DNA from: Halomonas sp. MCCC 1A13316
GTDB lineage: Bacteria > Pseudomonadota > Gammaproteobacteria > Pseudomonadales > Halomonadaceae
Length of the DNA: 64,000 bases
Direction of reading: 5' to 3'
Assembly: GCF_014931605.1 (NCBI RefSeq)
Contig: NZ_CP053382.1
Span: forward strand, 1 to 64,000
Numbering within the stretch: position 1 is the stretch's first letter; each line of letters opens with the position of its first letter. Both the position numbers and the translations under genes were made by a program. This document shows, in pieces, positions 1 to 11,559 of this stretch. The notes below the pieces were generated by a model. It ran no database searches. It was given only the letters and a program-made list of their open reading frames with translations, and had not been told where the DNA came from.

Positions 1-48
1 AAGTTATTTGATTAATGAAAGATCAAAGACATAGGTTGGGGCATGATC

Positions 49-57
49 TGTGGAAAA
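49..57 (-). promoter_or_regulatory. DnaA box, one mismatch
   Basis: The top strand reads TGTGGAAAA, so the bottom strand is TTTTCCACA, one change from the consensus TTATCCACA. It lies in the putative origin. Confidence 0.55.
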
Positions 58-146
58 GCGTTTGGTAAGTCCTGCGCATCAGGGGCGGTTGAAGAAGCGA
101 ATCCAAGGCACGCAGCCAGACTGTCGAGAGCCTGCTGCAGAGCCGC

Positions 147-155
147 TTTTCCACA
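147..155 (+). promoter_or_regulatory. DnaA box, one mismatch
   Basis: TTTTCCACA on the top strand, one change from TTATCCACA. It has the opposite orientation to the boxes at 49 and 179. Confidence 0.55.
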
Positions 156-178
156 GGGTTGTCTGGTGTCGAACCGCA

Positions 179-187
179 TGTGGATAA
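179..187 (-). promoter_or_regulatory. DnaA box, perfect
   Basis: TGTGGATAA is the exact complement of TTATCCACA. It overlaps the candidate -35 element of the dnaA promoter (181-186), the arrangement expected for DnaA autoregulation. Confidence 0.75.
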
Positions 188-209
188 CCCGCCAGGCGAA
201 GGATACAAT
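181..209 (+). promoter_or_regulatory. Candidate dnaA promoter
   Basis: TGGATA (181-186), a 17-base spacer and TACAAT (204-209) make a plausible sigma-70 promoter 36 bases before the dnaA GTG. The -35 is weak (4 of 6) and lies inside the perfect DnaA box. Confidence 0.4.
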
Positions 210-244
210 GGCCGGTCATGCATCAACGGGTATGGTGAGGTCGA

Positions 245-1720
245 GTGTCTCTTGCTCTCTGGCAACAGTGTCTGGATTACCTGCAGGACGAGCTGAATGC
301 ACAGCAGTTCAATACCTGGATTCGCCCGCTTCAAGCCGAAGAGGGGGAAGCCAACGAGCTGCGCCTGCTGGCACCCAATCGCTTCGTTCGTGATTGGGTT
401 GGCGACAAGTATGCCAAGCGCATCAACGAACTGCTCCGGGATCTGGCCCCAGCCAAACCGCCAAGGGTAGTGCTGACAGTCGGAAGCCGCAGGGCGGCAG
501 CGGTCAAGCCACAGCCACGAGACCTGGGAGCCCCGGTATCGGCCAACCCTCACTCTCCCCTGGCGCCGGCCGTGCAAGTTCCACCGCGAGGAGATATCGG
601 CGACGAGCGTGAAATTGACCAGCTGCGTGAAGAGGGGCTCGGCTCGGGGCGTCGTCCGAGCGGGGATCGCGAAGTACAGGTCGAAGGCAGCCTGAAACAC
701 AACAGCGGCCTCAATCCTACGTTTACCTTCGAGACCTTTGTCGAGGGCAAGTCGAACCAGTTGGCGCGGGCCGCCTCGCGGCAGGTTTCCGAGAACCCGG
801 GAGGCGCCTACAACCCACTGTTCCTGTATGGCGGCGTCGGTCTGGGCAAGACCCACCTGATGCACGCGGTGGGCAACGCGCTGGCAACCCGGCGCGAGAA
901 TGCACGCGTCGTCTACCTGCACTCCGAACGTTTCGTGGCCGACATGGTCAAGGCGCTGCAGCTCAACGCCATCAACGACTTCAAGCGTTTCTACCGCAGC
1001 GTGGACGCGCTGTTGATCGACGATATCCAGTTCTTTGCCGGCAAGGAGCGCTCCCAGGAGGAGTTCTTTCATACCTTCAATGCACTGCTCGAGGGTGGCC
1101 AGCAGATGATCCTCACCTCTGATCGCTATCCCAAGGAGATCAGCGGTGTCGAGGAGCGTCTCAAGTCGCGCTTCGGCTGGGGGTTGACCGTTGCCATCGA
1201 GCCGCCCGAGCTGGAAACCCGTGTCGCCATTCTGATGAAGAAGGCAGACCAGGCCAAGGTGGACCTGCCGCACGATGCCGCCTTCTTCATTGCCCAGAAG
1301 ATTCGCTCCAACGTGCGCGAGCTGGAGGGGGCGCTCAAGAAGGTCATTGCCGATTCTCACTTCATGGGCAAGCCGATCACCCAGGACTTCATTCGCGAGT
1401 CGTTGAAGGATCTGCTGGCGCTGCAGGACAAGCAGGTGGGCGTGGACAACATTCAGCGCACCGTTGCCGAGTACTACAAGATCAAGCTGGCCGACCTGCT
1501 CTCCAAGCGGCGTTCGCGCTCGGTGGCGCGACCGCGTCAGGTCGCCATGGCGCTGGCCAAGGAGCTGACCAATCACAGCCTGCCTGAAATCGGCGATGCC
1601 TTCGGTGGGCGAGACCACACCACGGTACTGCATGCCTGTCGCAAGGTGCAGGCTCTGCAGGAAGAGAGCGCTGATATCCGTGAGGATTACAAGAACCTGC
1701 TGCGGCTGTTGACCAGTTGA
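245..1720 (+). CDS. dnaA: Chromosomal replication initiator DnaA
   Basis: DnaA, 491 residues, starting at GTG. It binds DnaA boxes and opens oriC. The N-terminus ([17 protein letters not shown]) matches domain I of gammaproteobacterial DnaA and fixes the start. Domain II is a variable linker (about 90-150) rich in Pro, Ala and Arg. The AAA+ domain has Walker [10 protein letters not shown] near residue 196 and Walker B LLIDDIQF near 256. The C-terminal box-binding helix-turn-helix ends in the [15 protein letters not shown] signature. Length and order (dnaA-dnaN-recF-gyrB) are canonical. The upstream DnaA box suggests autoregulation. Confidence 0.98.
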   Translation: MSLALWQQCLDYLQDELNAQQFNTWIRPLQAEEGEANELRLLAPNRFVRDWVGDKYAKRINELLRDLAPAKPPRVVLTVGSRRAAAVKPQPRDLGAPVSANPHSPLAPAVQVPPRGDIGDEREIDQLREEGLGSGRRPSGDREVQVEGSLKHNSGLNPTFTFETFVEGKSNQLARAASRQVSENPGGAYNPLFLYGGVGLGKTHLMHAVGNALATRRENARVVYLHSERFVADMVKALQLNAINDFKRFYRSVDALLIDDIQFFAGKERSQEEFFHTFNALLEGGQQMILTSDRYPKEISGVEERLKSRFGWGLTVAIEPPELETRVAILMKKADQAKVDLPHDAAFFIAQKIRSNVRELEGALKKVIADSHFMGKPITQDFIRESLKDLLALQDKQVGVDNIQRTVAEYYKIKLADLLSKRRSRSVARPRQVAMALAKELTNHSLPEIGDAFGGRDHTTVLHACRKVQALQEESADIREDYKNLLRLLTS

Positions 1721-1789
1721 CGGCTCGTTCGCCTTGACGTCTGACATCAATGCCCGACACCCATCTACAGGACTAGACGTGGAGCCGAC

Positions 1790-2893
1790 ATGAGATTTTC
1801 CATTACCCGCGAAGCGCTGCTACGGCCGCTGGCACTGGTGGCTGGCGTGGTGGAGCGACGCCAGACCCTGCCGGTGCTGTCCAACGTGCTGATCCAGGTC
1901 GATCAGGACGAGGTAGCCCTTACCGGCACCGACCTCGAGGTCGAACTGATCGGACGCACGGTAGCATCACAGGTCGATGCACCGGGTGCCGTTACCGTGC
2001 CGGCCCGCAAGTTGATGGACATCTGCAAGTCGCTGCCCGACCAGGCCGAACTGCAGTTCAGCCTGGAGGAAGGACGCGCCGTGCTGCGTAGCGGGCGTTC
2101 CCGCTTTACCCTTTCGACCCTGCCGGTCGCTGAATTCCCGAATATTGAAGATAGTGCGGGCGATGTTGAGCTTAGCCTGCCACGCGGGACGCTCAAGCAT
2201 CTCATCGATGCCACCTCCTTTGCCATGGCCCAGCAGGACGTGCGCTACTACCTGAATGGTATGCTGCTTGAGCTGCGTTCCAACCTGGTGCGTACCGTGG
2301 CCACCGACGGTCACCGGCTGGCCGTATGTTCTCGCCCGGCAGAGATCCAAGTGGAGCCAGCGCGCAAGCTGATCATACCGCGCAAGGGCGTACTCGAGCT
2401 GGTACGCCTGTTGGATGACAGCGACGAGCCGGTGACATTGACGCTCAGTGCCAGTCATGTGCGTGCCCATACCGGCGATTTCACCTTCACTTCCAAGCTA
2501 GTCGACGGCAAGTTCCCCGACTACGAGCGGGTAGTACCGCGTGGAGGCGACAAGGTCTTCATTGCCGAGCGTGCCGAACTGCGTCAGGTGCTATCACGCA
2601 CGTCCATTCTCTCGAATGAGAAGTATCGTGGTGTCCGTCTGCATCTCCAGGAGGGCAACCTTCAGGTAATGGCGAACAATCCCGAGCAGGAGGAGGCTGA
2701 GGAGAACGTAGCCGTAGAGTACGGTGGCGACTCTCTCGAGATCGGCTTTAATGTTGGCTATCTTATTGATGTTCTTAGTGTTATTGGAGAGGATAGGGTG
2801 CAGATGACTCTCGCCGATTCGAACAGTAGCGCCTTGTTGGAAGAGCCCGGCGGGGGCGATGCCCTGTATGTCGTCATGCCGATGCGCCTGTGA
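1790..2893 (+). CDS. dnaN: DNA polymerase III beta subunit (sliding clamp)
   Basis: Sliding clamp, 367 residues, the family's usual length. It tethers Pol III and other partners to DNA. The start MRFSITREALLRPLALVAGVVERR is typical, and GGAG stands six bases before the ATG. The protein shows the three-fold repeat of the DNA clamp fold and ends in the typical YVVMPMRL, near the peptide-binding pocket. It lies 69 bases after dnaA and is probably co-transcribed with it. No oddities seen. Confidence 0.98.
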   Translation: MRFSITREALLRPLALVAGVVERRQTLPVLSNVLIQVDQDEVALTGTDLEVELIGRTVASQVDAPGAVTVPARKLMDICKSLPDQAELQFSLEEGRAVLRSGRSRFTLSTLPVAEFPNIEDSAGDVELSLPRGTLKHLIDATSFAMAQQDVRYYLNGMLLELRSNLVRTVATDGHRLAVCSRPAEIQVEPARKLIIPRKGVLELVRLLDDSDEPVTLTLSASHVRAHTGDFTFTSKLVDGKFPDYERVVPRGGDKVFIAERAELRQVLSRTSILSNEKYRGVRLHLQEGNLQVMANNPEQEEAEENVAVEYGGDSLEIGFNVGYLIDVLSVIGEDRVQMTLADSNSSALLEEPGGGDALYVVMPMRL

Positions 2894-2980
2894 GGCGACC
2901 GTTCTGCTTGCCTTCCATCACACCTGGCCGTACCACGATCGTGACCCGGCCGGGTGTCACCTAGCTGTGCATCTCGCTGT

Positions 2981-4105
2981 ATGCTGATCGACCGTCTCGC
3001 TTTTACCGGCCTGAGAAATCTCGGCATGCTCGATTTTACACCGAGCCCCGGTATAAACCTGATCGTGGGGCGCAATGGCAGCGGCAAGACCAGCCTGCTC
3101 GAGGGGCTTCACATCCTTGGCATGGGGCGCTCCTTCCGCACACGGCAGCTAAAACATGCCATCTCCCATGACGCCGAGGAAATGACGCTGTTTGCTCGCC
3201 TGGCCGGCGACCCTCCGCTGCCGGTCGGGGTTCGTCGTGCGCGCGATGTGGCGGAGATGGAAATGCGCATGAAGGGAGAGCGGATTTCGCGCTTGGCGCA
3301 GTTGATCGAAGCTCTTCCCTTGCAGCTGGTCAATCCCGATGCCTTCCGTCTTCTCGAGGGGGCTCCGGCCGGCCGAAGGGAGTTCCTCGACTGGGGGGTG
3401 TTTCACGTGAAACACGACTTCTACGATGCCTGGCGCCGCGTCAAGCGAGCGCTGAAGCATCGGAATGCGCTTCTCAGACATGGTAGAATGGATGCCAATA
3501 GCCTGGCTGCGTGGGAGCAGGAGCTGGCACTTTGGGGCGAACGGATCGATATCCTGAGACGCGAGTGGATGGTGAGCTTCGTTCCCGTATTCGAGGAGAC
3601 GCTCGGCCGCTTGATCGATTTGCCCGATTTGAGCCTGCGCTATTCTCGCGGCTGGGACAAGCAGCGCTCCTTGCGTGAGGTGCTTGAACAGGGCCGGACG
3701 ACGGACCAGCAGATGGGGTTTACCCAGAATGGCCCCCAGCGCGCCGACATGCGCATCCGGCTGGGGCGTCGCCCTGCCGTTGAGGTGCTGTCGCGAGGCC
3801 AACAAAAGCTGGTAGTCAGTGCGCTAAAACTGGCCCAGGGGCGACTGCTAGAGCAATCGACAGGGCGCAGCTGTCTCTATTTGGTAGACGATTTACCCGC
3901 AGAGCTGGATGCCGAGCATCGTCGTGTATTTTGCCGACTGCTGGAATCCATGCGCTGCCAGGCTTTCATCACTAGTGTCGAACACGATGCCCTCGTGGGA
4001 CCATGGCAATCCCACACGCCAATGACGATGTTTCACGTGAAACAAGCCTCGTCCGGAGCAGGGCAGCTAGTGCCTCAGGCACAGATAGACTTCACGACGG
4101 AGTAG
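2981..4105 (+). CDS. recF: DNA replication and repair protein RecF
   Basis: RecF, about 374 residues. This SMC-like ATPase, with RecO and RecR, loads RecA at gaps. ATG 2981 (MLIDRLAFTGLRNL) is chosen because it matches the family N-terminus. An in-frame GTG at 2954 would add nine residues without homology. Walker A GRNGSGKTS lies near residues 30-38, the ABC signature LSRGQQKL near 270 and Walker B CLYLVDDLPAELD near 300. Two perfect parS sites lie inside the reading frame (3399 and 4029), where they encode the phase-dependent strings FHVKH and FHVKQ. Three bases separate the stop codon from gyrB. Confidence 0.95.
   Translation: MLIDRLAFTGLRNLGMLDFTPSPGINLIVGRNGSGKTSLLEGLHILGMGRSFRTRQLKHAISHDAEEMTLFARLAGDPPLPVGVRRARDVAEMEMRMKGERISRLAQLIEALPLQLVNPDAFRLLEGAPAGRREFLDWGVFHVKHDFYDAWRRVKRALKHRNALLRHGRMDANSLAAWEQELALWGERIDILRREWMVSFVPVFEETLGRLIDLPDLSLRYSRGWDKQRSLREVLEQGRTTDQQMGFTQNGPQRADMRIRLGRRPAVEVLSRGQQKLVVSALKLAQGRLLEQSTGRSCLYLVDDLPAELDAEHRRVFCRLLESMRCQAFITSVEHDALVGPWQSHTPMTMFHVKQASSGAGQLVPQAQIDFTTE
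3399..3414. promoter_or_regulatory. parS: parS site (inside recF)
   Basis: TGTTTCACGTGAAACA, a perfect 16-base parS palindrome for ParB/Spo0J binding. It lies inside the recF coding sequence. Confidence 0.92.
4029..4044. promoter_or_regulatory. parS: parS site (3' end of recF)
   Basis: Perfect TGTTTCACGTGAAACA, in the extended C-terminal tail of RecF just before gyrB. The tail is longer than that of E. coli RecF, and the site may be what maintains it. Confidence 0.92.
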
Positions 4106-6529
<2,424 letters not shown>

Positions 6530-6538
6530 AGGACGCGG

Positions 6539-6554
6539 TGTTTCACGTGAAACA
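6539..6554. promoter_or_regulatory. parS: parS site (after gyrB)
   Basis: Perfect TGTTTCACGTGAAACA, nine bases after the gyrB stop codon and ahead of its terminator. Confidence 0.92.
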
Positions 6555-6589
6555 CCTTTTTGTCACGTAAGCTCTTGACCTATAAGAAA

Positions 6590-6614
6590 GCCGACCCATA
6601 GCGGGTCGGCTTTT
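6590..6614 (+). terminator. Rho-independent terminator of gyrB
   Basis: Stem GCCGACCC / GGGTCGGC with loop ATAGC, followed by TTTTCTT. The putative group II intron starts seven bases after the T-tract begins to break up. Confidence 0.9.
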
Positions 6615-7063
6615 CTTCATGTGCGCCAGGCATGGCGCGCAGCGCCTGACTGGCGCTGTTCCCGAGAGTGGTGTCTCGGGATGACTTGGGGGTGAAAGTC
6701 CCCCTGCACGCCCGGCAAGGGGAAGTGCTAGCCGACGGCAAGGGTGTCTCCCGCGAGGGGGAATCTGAAGGAAGCCTGAGGCAAAACGCTGGCCTGACGA
6801 ACAGGAAGCGGATACAAGGCGGCATGGCGGGGTGAGGTGTCAAGAGTCACTAAAGCCCAATACTTGCACGGAACGCCATGGCGTAAATCCGACAGGCATA
6901 AGCGGGAAGGTCGCGCGTCTTACCCTGGGAGGTCTGGTGGTCTGCCACGGTGCTACCGGCGTCGAGAGGCGACGGGATGGGCTATCAGACGTCAGCAGAG
7001 GCCATAGTAAGTGCCGATTCACCACGGCACCAAGGGCCGAACATGAGGAACCGCGAGTAGGCG

Positions 7064-7818
7064 ATGACGTCTCGAGGATCGATCATGAAGACCGAAGCTG
7101 GCGCTGATACCGCCACCCACCCAGAGGGGCAGGGGCGGAACCCCGAGCCCCGGCCGGTGGGCGTCGAGACGGTTCCGGCGTCGTCATCGTGGACGAAAGC
7201 GGAGCCCGACCCGCTCATGGAGGCCGCGGTAGAGAAGGCCAACATGGCGCGGGCTTACCGTAAGGTGGTCGCCAACAAAGGCGCACCGGGTGCCGACGGC
7301 ATGACGGTGGTCCCGTTGGCCGACCACCTGAAACAGTACTGGCCGACGCTGCGTGAGCGGTTGCTGGTCGGAGAGTGCCACCCCAGCCCGATCCGAGCCG
7401 TCGAGATCCCCAAGCCCAAGGGCGGGACGCGACAGCTCGGCATCCCCACGGTCACCGACCGGCTGATCCAGCAGGCGCTGCTGCAGGTGCTGACGCCGCT
7501 CTTCGATCCGGGTTTTTCCGAATCGAGCTACGGTTACCGCCCGAAGCGCAGCGCCCAGCAGGCCGTCTCGGCCATGAAGACCCATGTCACTGCCGGCCAC
7601 CGCTGGGTGGTCGTCCTCGACCTGGAAGCCTTCTTCGACCGAGTGAACCACGATCTGCTGATGGCGCGGGTCGCGCGCCGCGTTCGCGACAAGCGGGTGC
7701 TGCGCCTGATCCGCCGCTACCTGGAAGCCGGGATGTTCCAGCACGGCCTGACCACGCCGCGCCGGCAGGGTACGCCCCAAGGCGGACCGCTGAGTCCGCT
7801 GCTGGCCAGTATCCTGCT
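7064..7818 (+). pseudogene. ltrA: Group II intron maturase/reverse transcriptase, 5' part only
   Basis: About 250 residues of an intron-encoded protein. Visible RT blocks are EIPKPKGGTRQLGIPTVTDRLIQQAL (RT-1/2 region, split here as KPKGGTRQLGIPTV and DRLIQQAL), SSYGYRPKRSAQQAV, LDLEAFFDRVNHDLLM (first catalytic Asp) and GTPQGGPLSPLLASILLD. The frame then runs into antisense IS110 sequence at about 7818, before the YADD active-site motif, the thumb/X domain and any endonuclease domain. It therefore cannot be an active reverse transcriptase. The start could be ATG 7064 or ATG 7085. Confidence 0.85.
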
Positions 7819-8629
7819 TGATGCCCAGCAGGCGGTCGCGACCGCCGGTACTATGCTGTCTTGGTGTCAGGCCCAGGGAGGCGGCAAAATCGCGCCCGCG
7901 CTTGAAAGCCTGGGCATCGCCCAGAGCGCTGGCCAACGCACTGGCGGTGACGGTGAGTATGCCGACGCCACGCAGGGTCATCAGCCGCTTGGCGATGGGA
8001 TCGGTCTGGGCGTGGCACTCGATGCCTTCTGTCACCGTGACAATGCGCGCATCCAGGTGGCGCAAATCCTCGGCGAGGCCTGCCAACAAGACACGGAAGT
8101 CATCAGTCAGGCCGTTCTCGGCATCCTCCAGCCAGCGTGGCAAGGCTACTCGCAGCTGGCCGATGCCGGTGGGCGCCACCAGCCCGTACTCGCCGATCAG
8201 GCCACGAATCTGGTTGGCCTTGGCGGTACGCTGCTGAACCAGTTCACTGCGGATGCGATGCGCCGCCTGAACATCTTGCTGGGCGACCGACTTGACGGCG
8301 ACGAAGCGCATGTGGGGGCGGCCCATGGCCTCGCAGATCGCCTCGGCATCCACACGATCGTTCTTGTTGCTCTTGACGTAGGGCTTGACGAACTGGGCGG
8401 CGATCAGCTTGACGTGATAGCCGCGCGCCTGCAGCTCGCGGGCCCAGTGGTGGGCGGAGGCACACGCCTCCATACTGATCTCGGCCCCCATGGGGACGCG
8501 CTTGACGATGGCGTCCAGCCACTTGTCACGCTGGTACTTGCCGCGCCATTGGACCTGATCATGACGATCGACGCCGTGGACATGAAAGACGGATTTGGCA
8601 ATATCGACACCAACGCGTGAAATGTTCAT
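7819..8629 (-). pseudogene. IS110-family transposase, C-terminally truncated
   Basis: About 270 residues of an IS110-type (DEDD) transposase. The N-terminal RuvC-like domain is intact, with D9 (VGVDIAKS), E54 (EISMEACAS), and D91 and D94 (NDRVDAEAI). The C-terminal Transposase_20 domain starts (LMTLRGVGILTVTA; GRDFAASLGLTPRQHSTGGRD) but stops at LLGI, before the conserved serine region. The frame stays open as an antisense read-through of the intron maturase to 7184, giving a 481-codon chimera that is not a natural protein. The right end of the element is missing. Confidence 0.85.
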
Positions 8630-8710
8630 GGGATGCGCTCCTCAGCAGATAGCCTCACCCTCTCAGTGTGGCGCATCGGCGCCGGGGTAGGGTGGGGAGG
8701 ACTCATCCCA
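7819..8710 (-). mobile_element. IS110-family insertion sequence, 3'-truncated
   Basis: This covers the transposase fragment plus the roughly 80 bases of non-coding sequence ahead of its ATG. In IS110-group elements this left end encodes the bridge RNA. The outer boundary is not sharp: it lies somewhere between 8640 and 8720, before the intron domain VI hairpin. No terminal inverted repeats are seen, as usual for IS110 proper. Confidence 0.55.
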
Positions 8711-8720
8711 TTGGTGGTGT

Positions 8721-8757
8721 GGGAGGGCGCCGGGGGCAACCCCGGCCCCTACCCGAT
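8721..8757 (+). other. Group II intron domain VI-like hairpin and 3' splice end
   Basis: Stem CCGGGG / CCCCGG capped by GCAA, with a lower stem GGG (8721-8723) / CCC (8752-8754). A8751 is unpaired and is the predicted branch-point adenosine. The end is GAT, fitting the group II AY 3' terminus. It is separated from the 5' half of the intron by IS110 sequence. Confidence 0.6.
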
Positions 8758-8773
8758 TAGCGCCTGTCTTGTT

Positions 8774-9325
8774 CTATGGGTTTAGTAACCAATCGACGAA
8801 GGCAGCAAGATCGTCAAAAATTAATGCCTTACCGATACCTGTCCCCTTTGTCTCGGTCCTGCGTCCTTTTCCGGTGCGCACAAGAACTGTATGGCAACCC
8901 ATCGATTCCCCAGCCTGCAAATCGCGCAGACTGTCGCCCACCATCCAGCTTCCCTCCAAGTTAGGCAGCCGTAACACGTCGCGTATTTCAGCCAGAAGCC
9001 CGGGTAAAGGCTTGCGACAGGAACACCCTTCATCGGGTCCATGCGGGCAGTAGGCGATATGCGTGATTGCACCTCCCGCCTCGTTGACCCGCCTTTCGAG
9101 CTCGGTGTGCATCGATGCCAGGGTGGCTTCATCATAGTAGCCTCGCGCGATTCCGGATTGGTTGGTGGCGATGGCAACGGCCCAGCCCGCACGGGACAGG
9201 CGTGCCATGGCTTCGATGGCGGTAGGGTAGGGGATCCATTCGTCCAGCGACCGGATATAGTCGTCTGAGTCCAGGTTGATGACGCCATCCCTGTCGAGAA
9301 TAACGAGTCGGGTTGCCTCGGCCAT
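8774..9325 (-). CDS. gmhB: D-glycero-beta-D-manno-heptose-1,7-bisphosphate 7-phosphatase
   Basis: HAD-family phosphatase, 183 residues. It removes the 7-phosphate of heptose bisphosphate in the ADP-heptose route to the LPS inner core. HAD motif I is LDRDGVINLDSDDYI (nucleophile and acid Asp near residues 11-13). Motif II is in IATNQSGIARGYY, and motif III/IV in CRKPLPG and GDSLRDLQAG. The zinc loop CPHGPDEGCSC, specific to GmhB, is present. hldD and hldE of the same pathway are in this window. The gene lies downstream of glyS, separated by a terminator and two parS sites. Confidence 0.95.
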   Translation of the reverse strand: MAEATRLVILDRDGVINLDSDDYIRSLDEWIPYPTAIEAMARLSRAGWAVAIATNQSGIARGYYDEATLASMHTELERRVNEAGGAITHIAYCPHGPDEGCSCRKPLPGLLAEIRDVLRLPNLEGSWMVGDSLRDLQAGESMGCHTVLVRTGKGRRTETKGTGIGKALIFDDLAAFVDWLLNP

Positions 9326-9360
9326 TGACTCACCATGAACAGATTCGGAGATAGGAGAAG

Positions 9361-9376
9361 TGTTTCACGTGAAACA
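9361..9376. promoter_or_regulatory. parS: parS site (gmhB-glyS intergenic)
   Basis: Perfect TGTTTCACGTGAAACA, 35 bases upstream of the gmhB start on the other side of its probable promoter. Confidence 0.92.
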
Positions 9377-9411
9377 GGCGCTGCCAAGACGGGCTTCGCC
9401 AGGATGTGTCA

Positions 9412-9427
9412 TGTTTCACGTGAAACG
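9412..9427. promoter_or_regulatory. parS: parS site, one mismatch
   Basis: TGTTTCACGTGAAACG, 15 of 16 bases. It lies 51 bases from the previous site, so the two could load ParB together. Confidence 0.85.
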
Positions 9428-9436
9428 CCAGAAGCA

Positions 9437-9470
9437 AATAAAAAACCGGCCGGGAGAGTCCCGGCCGGTT
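9437..9470 (-). terminator. Terminator after glyS
   Basis: Perfect 12-bp stem AACCGGCCGGGA / TCCCGGCCGGTT (9444-9455 and 9459-9470) with a 3-base loop. On the bottom strand it is followed by a run of T (top-strand AATAAAAAA), just after the glyS stop codon. Confidence 0.9.
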
Positions 9471-9489
9471 GGTCGCGCAGGGGTATAGC

Positions 9490-11559
9490 TTATTGCTGTA
9501 GCAGGGCGATGTCCGCCACCTCGAGAAATAGCGCCTGGAGAGCGGCCAGTAGCGCCAGGCGGTTGCGCCGGATGGCATCTTCGTCAGCCATGACCATGAC
9601 CTCATCGAAGAACGTATCCACCGGGGCGCGCAGCCCAGCCAGAATGTCCAGCGCTTCGCGATAGCGTCCTGCAGAGAACAGCGGCATGACTTGCTCGGAG
9701 CTGGATGAGACGGCATCGTTCAGCGCCTGCTCGGCGGGTTCCAGCAACAATGACCGGTCGATCTGGCCACCGGCATCGTCGGCCTGCTTGGCGAGGATGT
9801 TGGAGACCCGCTTGTTAGCCGCCGCCAAGGCAAGAGCTTCCTCGCGCTGGGTGAACGCGTGCACCGCACGCAAGCGACGGGCGAAGTCGAGAGGTTTGGT
9901 CACGGGCCGGGCACGCACCGCGAGATACACTTCGGCCGGGATGCCTTCTTCCTGACCCCAGGCGCGGAAGCGGTCTAGCATGTAGCCGAGCACATCCTCG
10001 ACCAAGCCCTCGGCATAGGGCAGCTCCTGGTGCTGTGCCGCAGCGAGTTCGAGCAGTTCGCGCAGGTCGAGATCCAGTTCGCCCTTGATCAGGATGTTGA
10101 GCAGACCAATGGCGGCGCGGCGCAGAGCGAAGGGGTCCTTGGTGCCGCTGGGACGCTGACCAATACCGAAGATGCCGGTTAGGGTGTCGAGCCGGTCGGC
10201 CAACGCCAGGGCCTGGCCGGTGCGGCAGGCAGGAATCTCATCGCCGGCGAAGCGCGGCAGGTACTGCTCTTCCAGGGCCTGTGCCACCTCGCCGGGCTCC
10301 CCGTCATGGGTGGCATAGTAGCGACCCATGATGCCCTGCAGCTCGGGAAATTCGAGCACCATCTCGGTGACGAGGTCGCACTTGGCCAACTCGGCGGCAC
10401 GACGCGCCAACGCCACGTCACCGCCGATGCGGCCGGCAATGAAGGCTGCGACGGCCGCACTACGATGCGCCTTGTCGGCGAGAGTACCGAGCTGCTGCTG
10501 GAACACCACGTTGGCGAGACCGGGGAGGCGTGCCGCAAGTGGCTGCTTGCGGTCGGTGTCGTAGAAGAAGGCAGCATCGGCGAGGCGTGGGCGAATGACC
10601 TTCTCATTACCTTCGATGACCCGTTGTGGCTCCTGACTGTCGATGTTCGCGATGGTGATGAACTGCGGCTTGAGTCGCCCCTGCGCATCGAGCAGATGGA
10701 AGTACTTCTGGTTTGCCTTCATCGATGAGATCAGGCATTCCGCCGGCACTTCGAGGAAGCGTTCGTCGAAGCTGCCGGCCAATGCCACCGGCCACTCGAC
10801 CAGTCCACTGACTTCAATGAGCAGCTCTTCGTCGATTACCGCCTGGGCTTCCTGAACCTCCGCCTCGGCCAGCACCTGCTCGCGGATTCGCTCGCGGCGG
10901 CGCTCACGATCGGCCAGCACCCAGGCCTGCTCGAGGGCGGCGAGATAGTCGTCGGCATGGCTCAGTTCGATGGGCTCGGGCGCGTGGAAGCGGTGTCCGC
11001 GAGTGGTACGACCCGCAGTCAGCCCCAGCGACTGGGCCTCGATCACCTCGTTTCCGTAAAGCATGACCAGCCAATGTACGGGGCGCGAAAACTCGATTCG
11101 GGACACGCCCCAGCGCATGTTCTTGGGCACCGGCAAGGTCGCGATGGCCCGGTCGACGATGGCCGGCAGCAGTCGGATCGTCGCCTCGCCCTGCTGCTGC
11201 TCACGATAGCCAAGCCATGTGCCCTTGTCGGTCTCCAGATGGATCAGGTCTGCTACGGTGACGCCACAGGAGCGCGCGAAGCCCTCGGCGGCCTTGGTCG
11301 GCTGACCGTCCTTGAAGGCGGCGGCGAGCGCCGGGCCGCGACGTTCCACCGCGCGGTCCGGCTGCTTGTCGGCCAGTTCGGCCACTTGCACAGCCAGGCG
11401 GCGCGGTGTGGCATAGGCGCGAACGTCGCCGAAACTGACCTCGGCCTCGGTGAGCCCGCGGCGAATGCCACCGGCGAGCGCATCCGAGAGCGAATCGATA
11501 GCGCTCGGCGGTAGCTCCTCGACGCCCAGCTCGATCAGAAAGGTATTGGCAGCCATCAT
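9490..11559 (-). CDS. glyS: Glycyl-tRNA synthetase beta subunit
   Basis: Beta subunit of the tetrameric bacterial glycyl-tRNA synthetase, 689 residues as in E. coli. It provides tRNA recognition. The N-terminus [15 protein letters not shown] is the family signature. [24 protein letters not shown] and [18 protein letters not shown] motifs are present in the usual order, each over 16-20 residues. The ATG overlaps the glyQ stop by four bases (ATGA), giving translational coupling. The conventional alpha-beta operon is preserved. Confidence 0.97.
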   Translation of the reverse strand: MMAANTFLIELGVEELPPSAIDSLSDALAGGIRRGLTEAEVSFGDVRAYATPRRLAVQVAELADKQPDRAVERRGPALAAAFKDGQPTKAAEGFARSCGVTVADLIHLETDKGTWLGYREQQQGEATIRLLPAIVDRAIATLPVPKNMRWGVSRIEFSRPVHWLVMLYGNEVIEAQSLGLTAGRTTRGHRFHAPEPIELSHADDYLAALEQAWVLADRERRRERIREQVLAEAEVQEAQAVIDEELLIEVSGLVEWPVALAGSFDERFLEVPAECLISSMKANQKYFHLLDAQGRLKPQFITIANIDSQEPQRVIEGNEKVIRPRLADAAFFYDTDRKQPLAARLPGLANVVFQQQLGTLADKAHRSAAVAAFIAGRIGGDVALARRAAELAKCDLVTEMVLEFPELQGIMGRYYATHDGEPGEVAQALEEQYLPRFAGDEIPACRTGQALALADRLDTLTGIFGIGQRPSGTKDPFALRRAAIGLLNILIKGELDLDLRELLELAAAQHQELPYAEGLVEDVLGYMLDRFRAWGQEEGIPAEVYLAVRARPVTKPLDFARRLRAVHAFTQREEALALAAANKRVSNILAKQADDAGGQIDRSLLLEPAEQALNDAVSSSSEQVMPLFSAGRYREALDILAGLRAPVDTFFDEVMVMADEDAIRRNRLALLAALQALFLEVADIALLQQ

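Larger units (their letters stand above)
1..244. other. oriC: Probable oriC segment upstream of dnaA
   Basis: This gene-free stretch before dnaA starts with an AT-rich run (1-30) containing GATC, in a window that is otherwise strongly GC-rich. It holds three DnaA-box-like 9-mers, one of them perfect. In Pseudomonas and relatives the origin lies between rpmH and dnaA, which fits this position. Only the dnaA-proximal part is visible, because the window starts here. Function is inferred from position and boxes. Confidence 0.7.
6621..8757 (+). mobile_element. Group II intron remnant, interrupted by IS110
   Basis: The 5' end GTGCGCC (6621) fits the group II GUGYG consensus and resembles the start of the lactococcal LtrB intron. 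The following 440 bases contain typical ribozyme blocks, such as GGGGGTGAAAGTCCCCC (6689-6705). A maturase frame begins at 7064 but breaks off near 7818 where IS110 sequence starts. A domain VI-like hairpin ends in CCCTACCCGAT at 8757. It has a GCAA tetraloop (8736-8739) and an unpaired A (8751) seven bases from the end, as expected for the branch point. I found no domain V (AGC triad stem), and the maturase catalytic centre is lost, so the element should be unable to splice. Insertion directly behind a terminator hairpin is a known group II intron habit. Confidence 0.75.

Noticed and set aside
23..1750. 575-codon frame antisense to dnaA
   Set aside because: It mirrors the dnaA codon pattern of a GC-rich genome; no start site, no recognisable domain.
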